Below are positions 7,131 to 14,962 of a DNA stretch of 32,490 nt, piece by piece (within the stretch, counting starts at the first letter, position 1; every line of letters starts with the position of its first letter). Source of the stretch: an uncultured Lachnospiraceae bacterium (GTDB taxonomy: Bacteria; Bacillota; Clostridia; Lachnospirales; Lachnospiraceae). The notes below the pieces were generated by a model that worked only from the letters and a program-made list of their open reading frames with translations, did not search any database and was not told where the DNA came from. The stretch is taken from NCBI GenBank assembly GCA_910588815.1, contig CAJUQY010000008.1, forward strand, positions 61,726 to 94,215, written 5' to 3'. Made by a program: the position numbers and the translations under genes.

Positions 7131-8279
7131 TTATTCCTCTTCTCCTGCTGCATCCTCCGCCACAGAAGCTTCCTCCACTGCTTCCGGCACCTCGATCTCT
7201 TCTGCAGATACCTCCACAGGAGCCTCCAGGGATTCCAAAGCCTTCATGCTAAGGCTGATCTTCTTGTCCTCACCGTTGAAGTCGACCACCTTCGCCTCAA
7301 TTTCCTGTCCGATGGCGAGCACGTCGGAGGGCTTCTCCACATGCTGTCTGGAGATCTGTGACACATGGAGCAACGCGTCAATTCCGGGTTCCAGCTCCAC
7401 GAAAGCGCCAAAATCTGTCATCCTGGCAACACGCCCGGACACAACATTTCCTACCGCATAATTGTCAGCCGCCATCACCCAAGGATTCTCATCGGGGAAT
7501 TTGAGGCTTAATGCGATCTTGTCACCGTTGATATCTTTGATAAACGCGCGGATCTCCTCGCCGACCTTGAAAACCTTCTTTGGATTCTCCACCCGGCCCC
7601 AGGACATCTCGGAAATATGGAGCAGTCCGTCTGCACCGCCCAGATCGATAAATGCGCCGAAATCCGTGATGTTCTTCACGACGCCTTCCACCACCTGGCC
7701 GATCTCAATGCGCTCAAACAATGCTTTCTGCAGTTCTGCCTTTCTGGCCAGCAAAAGCTGCTTGCGGTTTCCGATTACCCGACGCTTTCTGGGATTGAAC
7801 TCTGTAATGACAAATTCAATCTCCTGATCTGCATATTTCTCCAGATTCTTCTCATAAGAATCGGAAACAAGGCTTGCAGGGATAAACACCCTGGCGCCTT
7901 CCACGTTGACACTCAGGCCGCCGTCCAGAACCTGAACAACCTTTGCCGTCAAAACCTCTTCGTTATTGAAAGCCTCTTCCAGACGCTTGTTGCCGCGGTC
8001 AACAGCCAGCCTCTTGTAAGACAAAAGGACCTGTCCTTCGCCGTCATTGACCTTAAGTACTTTGGCTTCCATCTCGTCGCCCACCTGGACAACATTCATC
8101 AGATTTACAGAAGAGTCATTGGTATATTCATTCTTGCTGATAATGCCGTCTGACTTGTAACCTATATTTAAGATGATTTCATCTTCTTTCACACCGATGA
8201 CTGTACCAGTGACTACCTCTCCTGTTCTAATAGTTTTTAGTGACTCCTCCAACAGCTGCTCAAAACTTAACTCTGACAT
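7131..8279 (-). CDS. rpsA: Four-domain S1 RNA-binding protein (ribosomal protein S1 homologue)
   Basis: A 382-aa protein of the short, four-S1-domain type found in Bacillota (B. subtilis YpfD is the same size and also near cmk). S1 repeats lie at about residues 20-88, 105-170, 194-262 and 278-347. The third and fourth carry the classic TDFGAFIDLGGADGLLHISEMSW and TDFGAFVELEPGIDALLHVSQIS. The C-terminus is an acidic tail rich in E and A. It binds RNA and may assist translation; in Bacillota it is not a stable ribosomal subunit. The ATG at 8279 has AGGAGG upstream, inside the 3' end of ispH, which it overlaps by 20 bases in the +1 frame. Confidence 0.9.
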   Translation of the reverse strand: MSELSFEQLLEESLKTIRTGEVVTGTVIGVKEDEIILNIGYKSDGIISKNEYTNDSSVNLMNVVQVGDEMEAKVLKVNDGEGQVLLSYKRLAVDRGNKRLEEAFNNEEVLTAKVVQVLDGGLSVNVEGARVFIPASLVSDSYEKNLEKYADQEIEFVITEFNPRKRRVIGNRKQLLLARKAELQKALFERIEIGQVVEGVVKNITDFGAFIDLGGADGLLHISEMSWGRVENPKKVFKVGEEIRAFIKDINGDKIALSLKFPDENPWVMAADNYAVGNVVSGRVARMTDFGAFVELEPGIDALLHVSQISRQHVEKPSDVLAIGQEIEAKVVDFNGEDKKISLSMKALESLEAPVEVSAEEIEVPEAVEEASVAEDAAGEEE

Positions 8280-9114
8280 TCGTGTGAACCTCCTCTATGA
8301 TATGATTCGGGGTGGATGCACCCGCTGTAATACCTACGATTCTTTTTCCCTCTAACCACTTAGGATTCAAATCTCTGACGGTCTGAATATAGTAGGTACT
8401 GTTGCATTCTTTTCTGCAGATTTCATATAGCTTCTGAGTATTGGAACTATGCTTTCCGCCGATTACCAACATCACATCAACTTTGGAGGCCAGCTGCTTT
8501 GCTTCAGCCTGTCGTTCATGGGTAGCACTGCAGATAGTATTGACAACAATACTATCATAACTCTTTTTTAATATTATTTCAACAAGAAGTTGAAATTTAT
8601 TGTAATTAAATGTCGTCTGTGACACAATACAAAGCTTTGTGTCCGCTAACAGAGTCAATTTTGACGCTTCTTCCAGCGTTTCCACCACATGAGCCCTCTC
8701 CCGGCACCATCCCTGGATCCCTTTCACTTCCGGATGTTCCGCGTTTCCTATGATAATGATGGTTCTTCCCTTCTCTGATTCCTCCTGTACAATCCGGTGG
8801 ATCTTTTTCACAAAAGGGCAGGTGGCGTCCACAACCTGAAACCCCCGTCCCTTTAATTCCTCACAAATCTGCCTGCCGACTCCGTGGGAACGGATTATGA
8901 CCGTCCCTCCCCGGGATTCGTGGATTCGTTCCTCATCCAAAACCCGGACTCCCCGTTCTTCCAGATCTTTTACTACTTCTTCATTATGGATAATCGGACC
9001 ACAGGTATAGATGGGCTTAAGAACCGTTTCCTCCCCGGCCTGTTCATATACTGTATCTACGGCCCGCCTCACACCAAAGCAAAAGCCGGCGGTTTCTGCC
9101 ACAATCACCTTCAT
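8260..9114 (-). CDS. ispH: 4-hydroxy-3-methylbut-2-enyl diphosphate reductase IspH
   Basis: A 284-aa IspH (LytB), the last enzyme of the non-mevalonate isoprenoid pathway, reducing HMBPP to IPP and DMAPP with an iron-sulfur cluster. The three cluster cysteines are C12 (AGFCFGV), C99 (DATCPFV) and C195 (NTICSATHERQ). Other conserved blocks are PIIHNEEVV, RSHGVG and TAGASTPNHIIEEV. The start at 9114 (MKVIVAETAGFCFG) matches the family; an in-frame ATG at 9126 overlaps its own AAGGA site. The gene overlaps the end of cmk by 4 bases and the start of the S1 gene by 20. In many Clostridia IspH and S1 are one fused polypeptide; here they are two frames. Confidence 0.95.
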   Translation of the reverse strand: MKVIVAETAGFCFGVRRAVDTVYEQAGEETVLKPIYTCGPIIHNEEVVKDLEERGVRVLDEERIHESRGGTVIIRSHGVGRQICEELKGRGFQVVDATCPFVKKIHRIVQEESEKGRTIIIIGNAEHPEVKGIQGWCRERAHVVETLEEASKLTLLADTKLCIVSQTTFNYNKFQLLVEIILKKSYDSIVVNTICSATHERQAEAKQLASKVDVMLVIGGKHSSNTQKLYEICRKECNSTYYIQTVRDLNPKWLEGKRIVGITAGASTPNHIIEEVHTNVRVKF

Positions 9115-9851
9115 CCCTGGCCACATTCCTTTTTGATAAGCTCTTCCAGGGCATCGTCAAGACTCCCTGTCCGTCCTCTCTCCGCCATCTTTTTCCGGAA
9201 CAGGACGTCAATGATCGCGTCCGTCACTTCTTTGACAGTCATCTCGGAAGAATCCAGGTAGACGGCGTCCTCCGCCTGTTTTAAGGGGGAATTTTCTCGA
9301 TGCATGTCCTGGTAATCCCTTTTTTCGATATCGGCGGCAATTTCCTCCAGCCTGCAGGGAACGCCCTTTTCCTCCAATTCCAGAAACCTTCTCCTGGCCC
9401 TCGCCTCCACGCTGGCTGTCAGATATATTTTCACATCTGCGCGGGGAAGAACAACGGTTCCGATATCCCTCCCGTCCATAACTACGCTTTTCTCTGCCGC
9501 CAGCTTCTGCTGCAGCTCCACCAGCTTTTCCCGCACTTTGGCATAGCCGGAGGTTGCGGAAGCCATCTTTCCGGCCTCCTCCGTGCGGAGATATCCTGTC
9601 ACGTTCTCCCCGTTTAAAAGCACCTGCTGGGCTCCGTCCTCGTAGGTTATGGAAATATCCGCTTCTTTGCAAGCCGCGCAGATGGCCGCCTCATCCTCTG
9701 GGGAAATCCCCTTCCTGTGAAAATGTAAGCCCATGGCCCGGTACATAGCCCCGGTATCCACATAGATCATGTGAAGCTTCTCTGCCACCAGCTTTGCGAT
9801 GGTACTTTTCCCGGCTCCGGCCGGTCCGTCAATGGCGATGCTGACACTCAT
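9111..9851 (-). CDS. cmk: Cytidylate kinase
   Basis: A 246-aa (d)CMP kinase that phosphorylates CMP and dCMP with ATP. The P-loop is GPAGAGKS at residues 9-16. DTGAMYRAMG follows for nucleotide binding, then MDGRDIGTVVLP and the R-rich lid segment EARARRRFLELEEKG. The family motif DSSEMTVKEVTDAI is near the C-terminus, which is extended by about 25 residues compared with the shortest members. The ATG follows GAGGAA. It lies two bases after the flavoprotein stop and overlaps ispH, so the four genes are one transcription unit. Confidence 0.95.
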   Translation of the reverse strand: MSVSIAIDGPAGAGKSTIAKLVAEKLHMIYVDTGAMYRAMGLHFHRKGISPEDEAAICAACKEADISITYEDGAQQVLLNGENVTGYLRTEEAGKMASATSGYAKVREKLVELQQKLAAEKSVVMDGRDIGTVVLPRADVKIYLTASVEARARRRFLELEEKGVPCRLEEIAADIEKRDYQDMHRENSPLKQAEDAVYLDSSEMTVKEVTDAIIDVLFRKKMAERGRTGSLDDALEELIKKECGQG

Positions 9852-9853
9852 AC

Positions 9854-11158
9854 CTATTCCTCTTTTCTTTTTACTTCCCTGGCGCTGCCCCCTGCAGCGT
9901 ACCCGGTAGACCAGGCGATCTGGAGGTTGTAACCTCCGGTCAGGGCGTCCAGGTCCAATACCTCTCCGGCGAAGTAGAGCCCCCGTACCCGTTTTGATTC
10001 CATGGTAGCAGGCTCCACCTCTTTTACGGAAATACCTCCCTGGGTGATAATCGCTTCTTTAAAATCTCTGAGTCCCGAAATGGTTAGGGAAAATGCTTTT
10101 GTCAGAGAAACCAGCCTCTCCCTCTCCTCTCTGGAAATCCCGTTGATCCGTTTTTCCGGCGGAATTTTGCTCCGCTCCACCATGACCGGAATCAATTTTG
10201 ACGGATACAGTTCATGAAGGGCGTTTTGGAACTGTCTGTTTTTTCCACACTCAAAATCCCTGAGGATCCTGCGGTCAAGCTGCTCTCTCGTGAGAGCCGG
10301 CTTTAAATCAACAGAGAGGGTCAGGGGCTTCGTCCTGAGCCTTTTTGCCACTATGCTGCTTCCGCTTAAAACAGCAGGGCCGCTGACCCCGAAATGGGTA
10401 AAAAGCATTTCTCCGAATTCTTCGTAGAGTTTCTTTTTCCCGTCATAAATGGTTACGTTCACATTTTTTAAGGACAGTCCCTGAAGCATAGGACACCAGG
10501 CATCCGGCGATTCAAAGGGCGCCAGCGCCGGGGAGCATTCCGTCACTTGGTGTCCTGTCTCTCTGGCAAACCGGTAGCCGTCTCCGTCGGAGCCTGTGGA
10601 AGGATAGGACAGGCCTCCCGTGGCGACAATTACCGCGTCGGCCTCGTAAACCGCGCCGTCTGCCATGCGGACGCCCGCTGCGCGGGGATGCGTCCCCCGC
10701 CCGGAGCCTTCTTCCACGGAAAAAAGCTCTTCCTGCCCTTCCTCCTCCAGAAAAAGCTCTTTTACTGTCTGTCTGAGACGGACATCCACTCCCCTCCTGG
10801 AAAGCTCCTTTGTCAGACAGGCGATCACGTCGGAGGAATGGTCACTTGCCGGAAACACCCGGTTTCCCCGTTCCGTCTTTAGCCTGAGGCCCCGCTTTGT
10901 GAGGAACTGCTTCATATCCTGACTGGAAAATCCGTAAAAGGCGCTGTAGAGGAATTTGGGATTGGTCACCACATGGGCCAGAAGAGTTTCCACGTCACAG
11001 TCGTTGGTCACGTTGCAGCGGCCCTTTCCCGTGATAAACAGTTTTTTTCCCAGCTTCTCATTTTTTTCCAGAAGAAGCACCTGATTTCCTGGTTCTGCCG
11101 CCTGGATTGCGGCCATCATTCCGGCGGCTCCGCCGCCGACCACTATGATCCGTCTCAC
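9854..11158 (-). CDS. HI0933-family NAD(P)/FAD-dependent oxidoreductase
   Basis: A 434-aa flavoprotein of the HI0933 / YhiN / BaiN family. The N-terminal dinucleotide motif is RRIIVVGGGAAGMMAAIQA, followed by LLEKNEKLGKKLFITGKGRCN. The second family block AVIVATGGLSYPSTGSDGDGYRFA and the C-terminal GLYFAGEVLDLDALTGGYNLQIAWSTGYAAG contact FAD. The GTG at 11158 has GGAG upstream and gives the family N-terminus; an upstream ATG at 11209 adds 17 unlike residues. Members are widespread and mostly of unknown substrate; BaiN acts in bile acid dehydroxylation, which cannot be inferred here. It is first in the cmk-ispH-S1 run. Confidence 0.9.
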   Translation of the reverse strand: MRRIIVVGGGAAGMMAAIQAAEPGNQVLLLEKNEKLGKKLFITGKGRCNVTNDCDVETLLAHVVTNPKFLYSAFYGFSSQDMKQFLTKRGLRLKTERGNRVFPASDHSSDVIACLTKELSRRGVDVRLRQTVKELFLEEEGQEELFSVEEGSGRGTHPRAAGVRMADGAVYEADAVIVATGGLSYPSTGSDGDGYRFARETGHQVTECSPALAPFESPDAWCPMLQGLSLKNVNVTIYDGKKKLYEEFGEMLFTHFGVSGPAVLSGSSIVAKRLRTKPLTLSVDLKPALTREQLDRRILRDFECGKNRQFQNALHELYPSKLIPVMVERSKIPPEKRINGISREERERLVSLTKAFSLTISGLRDFKEAIITQGGISVKEVEPATMESKRVRGLYFAGEVLDLDALTGGYNLQIAWSTGYAAGGSAREVKRKEE

Positions 11159-11287
11159 TTTACATCTCCGTTTTCTTTTGCCGCCGGATGGTATCTCCAG
11201 GTCACACAAGCGTGCTTCCGGCTTCCGGGGGCGCCTCTTTGCCGTAATTGGTTCCCACCAGAAGGATACAGGCGACTGTAAGTATTT

Positions 11288-11317
11288 ATCTTACCATAAG
11301 CCCCGGGGATTCAGCAA
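11288..11317 (-). promoter_or_regulatory. Promoter of the flavoprotein-cmk-ispH-S1 operon
   Basis: On the minus strand TTGCTG (11317-11312) and TAAGAT (11293-11288) are 18 bases apart, with TGG forming an extended -10. The predicted leader to the GTG at 11158 is about 120 bases. Nothing that I recognise as a riboswitch is in it. Confidence 0.5.
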
Positions 11318-11349
11318 GACCTTTTCGTAACTCTGCCAAAAGCTTTGCC

Positions 11350-11392
11350 GAGGGACGACAAAAAACAGCAGTCCAGGGTCAGCGCATGACCT
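11350..11392 (-). terminator. Possible terminator after the ABC-NTPase operon
   Basis: On the minus strand, about 30-70 bases after the NTPase stop, a stem GGTCA/TGACC (loop TGCGC) with flanking CCA/TGG pairs is followed, 8 bases later, by TTTTTT. The gap between stem and U-tract makes it imperfect. Confidence 0.35.
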
Positions 11393-11420
11393 TCTCTGGC
11401 AACGATTGAATTGCATGGAA

Positions 11421-11933
11421 CTATAACCGCCGGCGCCTCCGGCTCAGGTTCCTGCATAGCCGATCCCGGTTCTCCTCTGTGACTTCCAGGATCTCTGCCT
11501 TCGGATGGGAACGGACTTTTTCGAGGAAAGGAGAATCGGCCTTCTGCAAAACGCCGAGGATGGGAACCGGCCCGTCAAGGGCATGGGATATGGCCTCCCA
11601 AAAGAGGAATGCCTCGGATTCATGGGGGCCAAGCTCGTCCATCACCAGAAGACCGGGATTTTTGACGGCCGACAGGGCGGCAGGCCCCAGCCGGTCGAAC
11701 CGTTCCGCGGTCATTCCGTCCGGCTCCCCGCAGAAAGCCAGGAAATTAGAGGCGGAGGGGATGAGTGGTTCCGCCAGGGACAGCAGGTGGAGCGAGGATT
11801 TCCCCGGAAATACGTTCCCTGACTTTACCGTAAAAAAACCGCCAACCGGATCCTCGGCCTGTTCTATAAGCTTTTTTATCAGCGTGGATTTCCCGACTCC
11901 CCGTTCTCCCGTGAGAAAAAAATGCCTTACCAT
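11421..11933 (-). CDS. THEP1-like nucleoside-triphosphatase
   Basis: A 170-aa P-loop NTPase. Walker A is FLTGERGVGKSTLIKKL near the N-terminus and Walker B is LLVMDELGPHE, the pattern of the THEP1 / NTPase_1 family, small enzymes that hydrolyse NTPs in vitro and whose cellular role is unclear. The protein ends in a strongly basic tail, RNLSRRRRRL. The ATG at 11933 overlaps the methyltransferase stop (ATGGTAA), indicating translational coupling; an ATG at 11966 would add unlike residues. It is the last gene of the importer operon. Such NTPases also occur near molybdenum-enzyme genes in anaerobes, which is context rather than proof. Confidence 0.75.
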   Translation of the reverse strand: MVRHFFLTGERGVGKSTLIKKLIEQAEDPVGGFFTVKSGNVFPGKSSLHLLSLAEPLIPSASNFLAFCGEPDGMTAERFDRLGPAALSAVKNPGLLVMDELGPHESEAFLFWEAISHALDGPVPILGVLQKADSPFLEKVRSHPKAEILEVTEENRDRLCRNLSRRRRRL

Positions 11934-12850
11934 CCCCCGCCCTCCCGCTTCTGCCTCAAATCCCACAGAAGCCGCCCGTAACAGGAGGTGTTGACCGTCC
12001 TGATGGTTCCGTCCGCCTCTGTGCGGTCTCTAAGCCATGCCTCTATCCTTTCTCTGTTCTCTCTCGTGCGCTCCTCCCCGGAAAGAGAATTTTCCATAAA
12101 ACCCTCGATATAGCTGTCGTCCGGAAGGATCCGCCGCTCCTCCCTGCGTCTGTAATAAGTCGCCTCCGGAAGATACCCCTTTAAAAACAGAAGGTTGAAC
12201 AGGGCATAAAATTGTCTTCCGTTCCCCCGGCTTTTTGCCCTTCTTCCAAAAAGCTCTTTCATGAGCGCTTCCTCCAGGGGCCTCGCCGATGAAATATAAG
12301 AGACGCTGCAGCAGAAAGCCCGGCTCATTTCCATCATCTTTTCAAGCTCTTCCACTCTGCTGAGAGCGGGGGTCAAGGAGGCAACAACCAGGTCAAAGGA
12401 GTGGGAAAGCCCCGCCTTTTCCACGTCAAGAGCCCGGAAATCAAGGCGGCAAAAGGACACGTTCGTAAGCCCCGCCCGCCTGACATAGTCCTTTCCGTAG
12501 CCGATCATTTTTTCCGAAAGATCAAAGCCTGTGACATGACCCGCTGTTTTCCCGAATTCCGCCGCAAAGCGGCCCGGCCCGCAGCCGATATCGGCGACTG
12601 TCTGTTCCGGCGTGAGGAGACCGCGGCTTTTTAAATATTCCACCGTGGAGAGCAGCCGTTCATCCCTCGCCTCTCTTCTGCCCTCCCGCCGCTCTGCCTC
12701 CCAGGCATCGGCCCTCTTATCCCATTTTTCCATGGTCCGCTCGGGAGACCCCTCCGTCTCCATTTGTTCCGCTTCATAGAGATCGGCAAAATACTCCTGT
12801 TCCATCCCCTCCCGCAAAGCCTCCCTGAAGAGTTTTTCCGGGTTTCTCAT
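11927..12850 (-). CDS. Class I SAM-dependent methyltransferase
   Basis: A 307-aa methyltransferase with motif I VADIGCGPGRFAAEFG (near residue 90) followed by VTGFDLSEKMIGYGKDY and a motif IV-like segment SFDLVVASLTPAL. The N-terminal 80 residues are charged and helical (EKLFREALREGMEQEYFADLYEAEQ). The C-terminal third, with FALFNLLFLKGYLPEATYYRR-like composition, is probably a substrate-binding part. The ATG at 12850 overlaps the ATPase stop as ATGA and follows GGAGGAGG. The substrate is unknown. Its position inside an ABC importer operon suggests that it modifies a small molecule connected with the imported metal or its cofactor. Confidence 0.8.
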   Translation of the reverse strand: MRNPEKLFREALREGMEQEYFADLYEAEQMETEGSPERTMEKWDKRADAWEAERREGRREARDERLLSTVEYLKSRGLLTPEQTVADIGCGPGRFAAEFGKTAGHVTGFDLSEKMIGYGKDYVRRAGLTNVSFCRLDFRALDVEKAGLSHSFDLVVASLTPALSRVEELEKMMEMSRAFCCSVSYISSARPLEEALMKELFGRRAKSRGNGRQFYALFNLLFLKGYLPEATYYRRREERRILPDDSYIEGFMENSLSGEERTRENRERIEAWLRDRTEADGTIRTVNTSCYGRLLWDLRQKREGGGW

Positions 12851-13671
12851 AAGCCTCCTCCTTCCATGCCTGAAACTGCCCCGGGCACCTTTACCGGAAG
12901 ACAGATGGTCCGTTCTCTGCCGCACCGGTCCCTTACGGATACCACGTCCATGGGAATCCCGTATATTTCTTCCAGGGACTTTGGGGTAATGACCTCCTTC
13001 GGTACGCCGAAGGCCGCCAGCCTCCCCTCCTTCATCATGAGAACCTTGTGTCCGACAGAAAAGGGATTCTCCGGGCTGTGGGTTGACATCACGATGCAGT
13101 ACCCCTTTCCGGCCAGCTCCGAAGCCACATCCATGAGGAGCTGACGATTGGCATAGTCCAGATTGGCGGCGGGCTCATCCATAATCAGGATTTTTGCCGA
13201 TTGGCAGACAGCTCTTGCAATCAGGACAAGCTGCCGCTGTCCGCCGCTTAAGGACAAATAAGGTTTTTCTGCCAGATGGGCCGCCCCCAGCTTTTCAAGA
13301 GCCAACAGCGCCTGCTCCCGGTCCTTTTTGCGGGGGGCCTCCATGGCAGAAAAATGGGAGGCCCGCCCCATGACCACCAGCTCCAGAACCGTGTAGGAAA
13401 AAACAGGGGTATGGTTCTGGGGAATATAGGCGGCCAGCCTTGCCCTCTTTTTGGGAGAAAGCTCCTTTCCCGGCATTCCGTCCATATAAACCTCTCCGGC
13501 CGTCGGAGGGAGCATGCCGAACAAGAGGCGGAACAGGGTTGTCTTGCCGCAGCCGTTAGGCCCCAGGACACACAAAATTTCCCCCGCATCCGCCTGGCAG
13601 GTAATCCCCTTTACGATGTTGCCCCGGCCGTACCCGCCTGACAGATTTTTGATTTCCAGAAGCATGGTCAC
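12847..13671 (-). CDS. FecE-type ABC transporter ATP-binding protein
   Basis: A 274-aa ATPase of the iron/cobalamin/molybdate class of importers. Walker A is GPNGCGKTT (37-45), the Q-loop is in AAYIPQNH, the signature is LSGGQ (141-145), Walker B is ILIMDEP (161-167), and the H-loop is in MSTHSPE. The start is taken as GTG at 13671 because it overlaps the permease stop (GTGA) with AGAAAGGA upstream; an ATG two codons later is nearly equivalent. It powers the permease encoded just upstream. A C-terminal extension of about 40 residues follows the core. Confidence 0.93.
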   Translation of the reverse strand: MTMLLEIKNLSGGYGRGNIVKGITCQADAGEILCVLGPNGCGKTTLFRLLFGMLPPTAGEVYMDGMPGKELSPKKRARLAAYIPQNHTPVFSYTVLELVVMGRASHFSAMEAPRKKDREQALLALEKLGAAHLAEKPYLSLSGGQRQLVLIARAVCQSAKILIMDEPAANLDYANRQLLMDVASELAGKGYCIVMSTHSPENPFSVGHKVLMMKEGRLAAFGVPKEVITPKSLEEIYGIPMDVVSVRDRCGRERTICLPVKVPGAVSGMEGGGL

Positions 13672-14711
13672 CGATCCTTTCTCTTGATAATCAGGTATAC
13701 AAAAAAGGGGGCGCCCATGATGCTGGTTACAACACCGAGAGGCAGCTCCAGAGACAGAAGGGAGCGGGCAAGGTCGTCCATCAGGAGAAGATAGACCGCC
13801 CCCAGAAGCCCGCAGGCCGGGATCAACCGCCCGTAGTCCGCACCCACGAGGGCTCTGGCCATGTGGGGGATCATCAACCCCACCCAGCCGATCAGCCCGC
13901 CGAGGCAGACGGCGGCCGCACTGAGCAGGGTGGAAGCAAGGATGAAAAACAGCCGGTAACGCCTCACATGGATACCCAGGCTCTGAGCTTCTTCATCCTC
14001 CAAAGTCAGAAGATTTAGCCTCCACCGGAAAAGAAGGGCTGCCGCCAGACCGAGAACCATCGGTCCCATGGCAAAAAGAACAGATTCCATATCAGACTTT
14101 GTCAGGCTTCCCATGAGCCAGAAGGTAATCTGCTGAAGAACATCATTGGGGTCGGAAACGTATTTGATCATGGTGACGCCGGAATTGCAGAGAGCCATGA
14201 TCATGGAGCCGGTGAGCACCAAGCTCAGAGTCTGGGAATGGGCTGATCTGCGGCTGATCAGATAGGAACAGGCCACAGCCAGGATTCCTCCTGCAAAAGC
14301 GGATACCTGGATCATCCAGCCGGAGGCCCCGTTTAAAATCGCAAAGGCCGCCCCGAGGCCGGCACCGGAGGAAACTCCGAGAATATCCGGGGATACCAGG
14401 GGGTTCCGGAACATCCCCTGGTAGACAGAGCCTGCGACAGACAGACAGGCGCCGATCAGCACGGCAGAAAGGATCCTGGGAAGCCGGATATTCCAAAAGA
14501 TGGTGACTGCCTGGGAGGAGACTTCTCCCTGATAACCAAAACGTGACAAAAAGGCCTTCACGACCTCACCAGGAGTAAGTGGGTAATAACCGACCCAAAA
14601 GGAAATCAGCACGGAGGCAAACAGCAAAGCCAGCAAAACGGCCAGGACGAGACCATGACGTTTTTCGTCTTTTGTCTTTTCCTTTTGTTTTAGTAAACCA
14701 AAAGGTTTCAT
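13668..14711 (-). CDS. FecCD-type ABC importer permease
   Basis: A 347-aa polytopic membrane protein of the BtuC/FecCD family, with about ten hydrophobic segments. Family blocks include RLPRILSAVLIGACLSVAGSVYQG, NPLVSPDILGVSSGAGLGAAFAI, GLIGWVGLMIPHMARALVG and a C-terminal LPLGVVTSIMGAPFFVYLI. The ATG at 14711 follows AAGGAGGAAC; an upstream start at 14768 lacks a site. Members import ferric siderophores, haem, cobalamin, or, in the MolB/HI1471 branch, molybdate and tungstate. The nearby ModE-type and XdhC genes favour an oxyanion here. It starts the four-gene minus-strand operon. Confidence 0.92.
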   Translation of the reverse strand: MKPFGLLKQKEKTKDEKRHGLVLAVLLALLFASVLISFWVGYYPLTPGEVVKAFLSRFGYQGEVSSQAVTIFWNIRLPRILSAVLIGACLSVAGSVYQGMFRNPLVSPDILGVSSGAGLGAAFAILNGASGWMIQVSAFAGGILAVACSYLISRRSAHSQTLSLVLTGSMIMALCNSGVTMIKYVSDPNDVLQQITFWLMGSLTKSDMESVLFAMGPMVLGLAAALLFRWRLNLLTLEDEEAQSLGIHVRRYRLFFILASTLLSAAAVCLGGLIGWVGLMIPHMARALVGADYGRLIPACGLLGAVYLLLMDDLARSLLSLELPLGVVTSIMGAPFFVYLIIKRKDR

Positions 14712-14747
14712 CGTCCGTTCCTCCTTACCTGCAGATATCCCTTTCGC

Positions 14748-14776
14748 TTGACAGTGCCGGGAAAGCATGCTATATT
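14748..14776 (+). promoter_or_regulatory. Candidate promoter for the binding-protein gene
   Basis: TTGACA (14748-14753), a 17-base spacer and TATATT (14771-14776) on the plus strand form a near-consensus promoter reading toward the lipoprotein gene at 14963, with a leader of about 180 bases. It faces the minus-strand promoter at 14876-14904, so the two transcripts would overlap by about 90 bases. Confidence 0.55.
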
Positions 14777-14799
14777 TTTCTTAAACTCCGATATTTTTT

Positions 14800-14822
14800 T
14801 TATAGATAATCGCTTATAGATA
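14800..14822. repeat. Direct repeat TTATAGATA x2
   Basis: TTATAGATA occurs at 14800-14808 and 14814-14822, separated by 5 bases (14-base period). A second direct pair, AGATATCCCT, is at 14733-14742 and 14818-14827. They lie between the two facing promoters and could be regulator sites. They share TATA-rich character with ModE operators but do not match the consensus palindrome. Confidence 0.4.
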
Positions 14823-14827
14823 TCCCT

Positions 14828-14862
14828 GAATTTTACCGCGCAGAGCGCATGTATTCAGGTGT
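14828..14862. promoter_or_regulatory. Stem-loop in the leader of the importer transcripts
   Basis: CCTGAAT (14825-14831) and ATTCAGG (14853-14859) can pair, with an inner GCGC/GCGC stem around 14838-14848, on either strand. It would sit in both the minus-strand permease leader and the plus-strand lipoprotein leader. I do not recognise a known riboswitch class. Confidence 0.35.
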
Positions 14863-14875
14863 GTGATACATCTAA

Positions 14876-14904
14876 AATCTATCATAGTTCCGTTAGCATG
14901 TCAA
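14876..14904 (-). promoter_or_regulatory. Promoter of the permease-ATPase-methyltransferase-NTPase operon
   Basis: On the minus strand TTGACA (14904-14899) and TAGATT (14881-14876) are spaced by 17 bases with a TGA extended -10. The -35 element lies inside the first of three tandem 9-base repeats, so a protein bound there would block or recruit polymerase. The leader to the permease ATG is about 158 bases. Confidence 0.65.
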
Positions 14905-14924
14905 TTATGTCAATTGTGTCGATT
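14898..14924. repeat. Three tandem 9-base repeats over the importer promoter
   Basis: ATGTCAATT, ATGTCAATT and GTGTCGATT follow one another without gaps (14898-14906, 14907-14915, 14916-14924). The first contains the -35 of the minus-strand promoter. Tandem 9-base units place binding surfaces slightly less than one helical turn apart. They look like an operator array, regulator unknown. Confidence 0.6.
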
Positions 14925-14962
14925 GAGAAAACCCAGAACATTCATTTTATCAGGAGGTGCCT

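Noticed and set aside
14712..14870. Molybdenum-cofactor or cobalamin riboswitch in the permease leader
   Set aside because: The leader is long and can fold, but I could not match the conserved core elements of either class by eye. A covariance-model search would decide.
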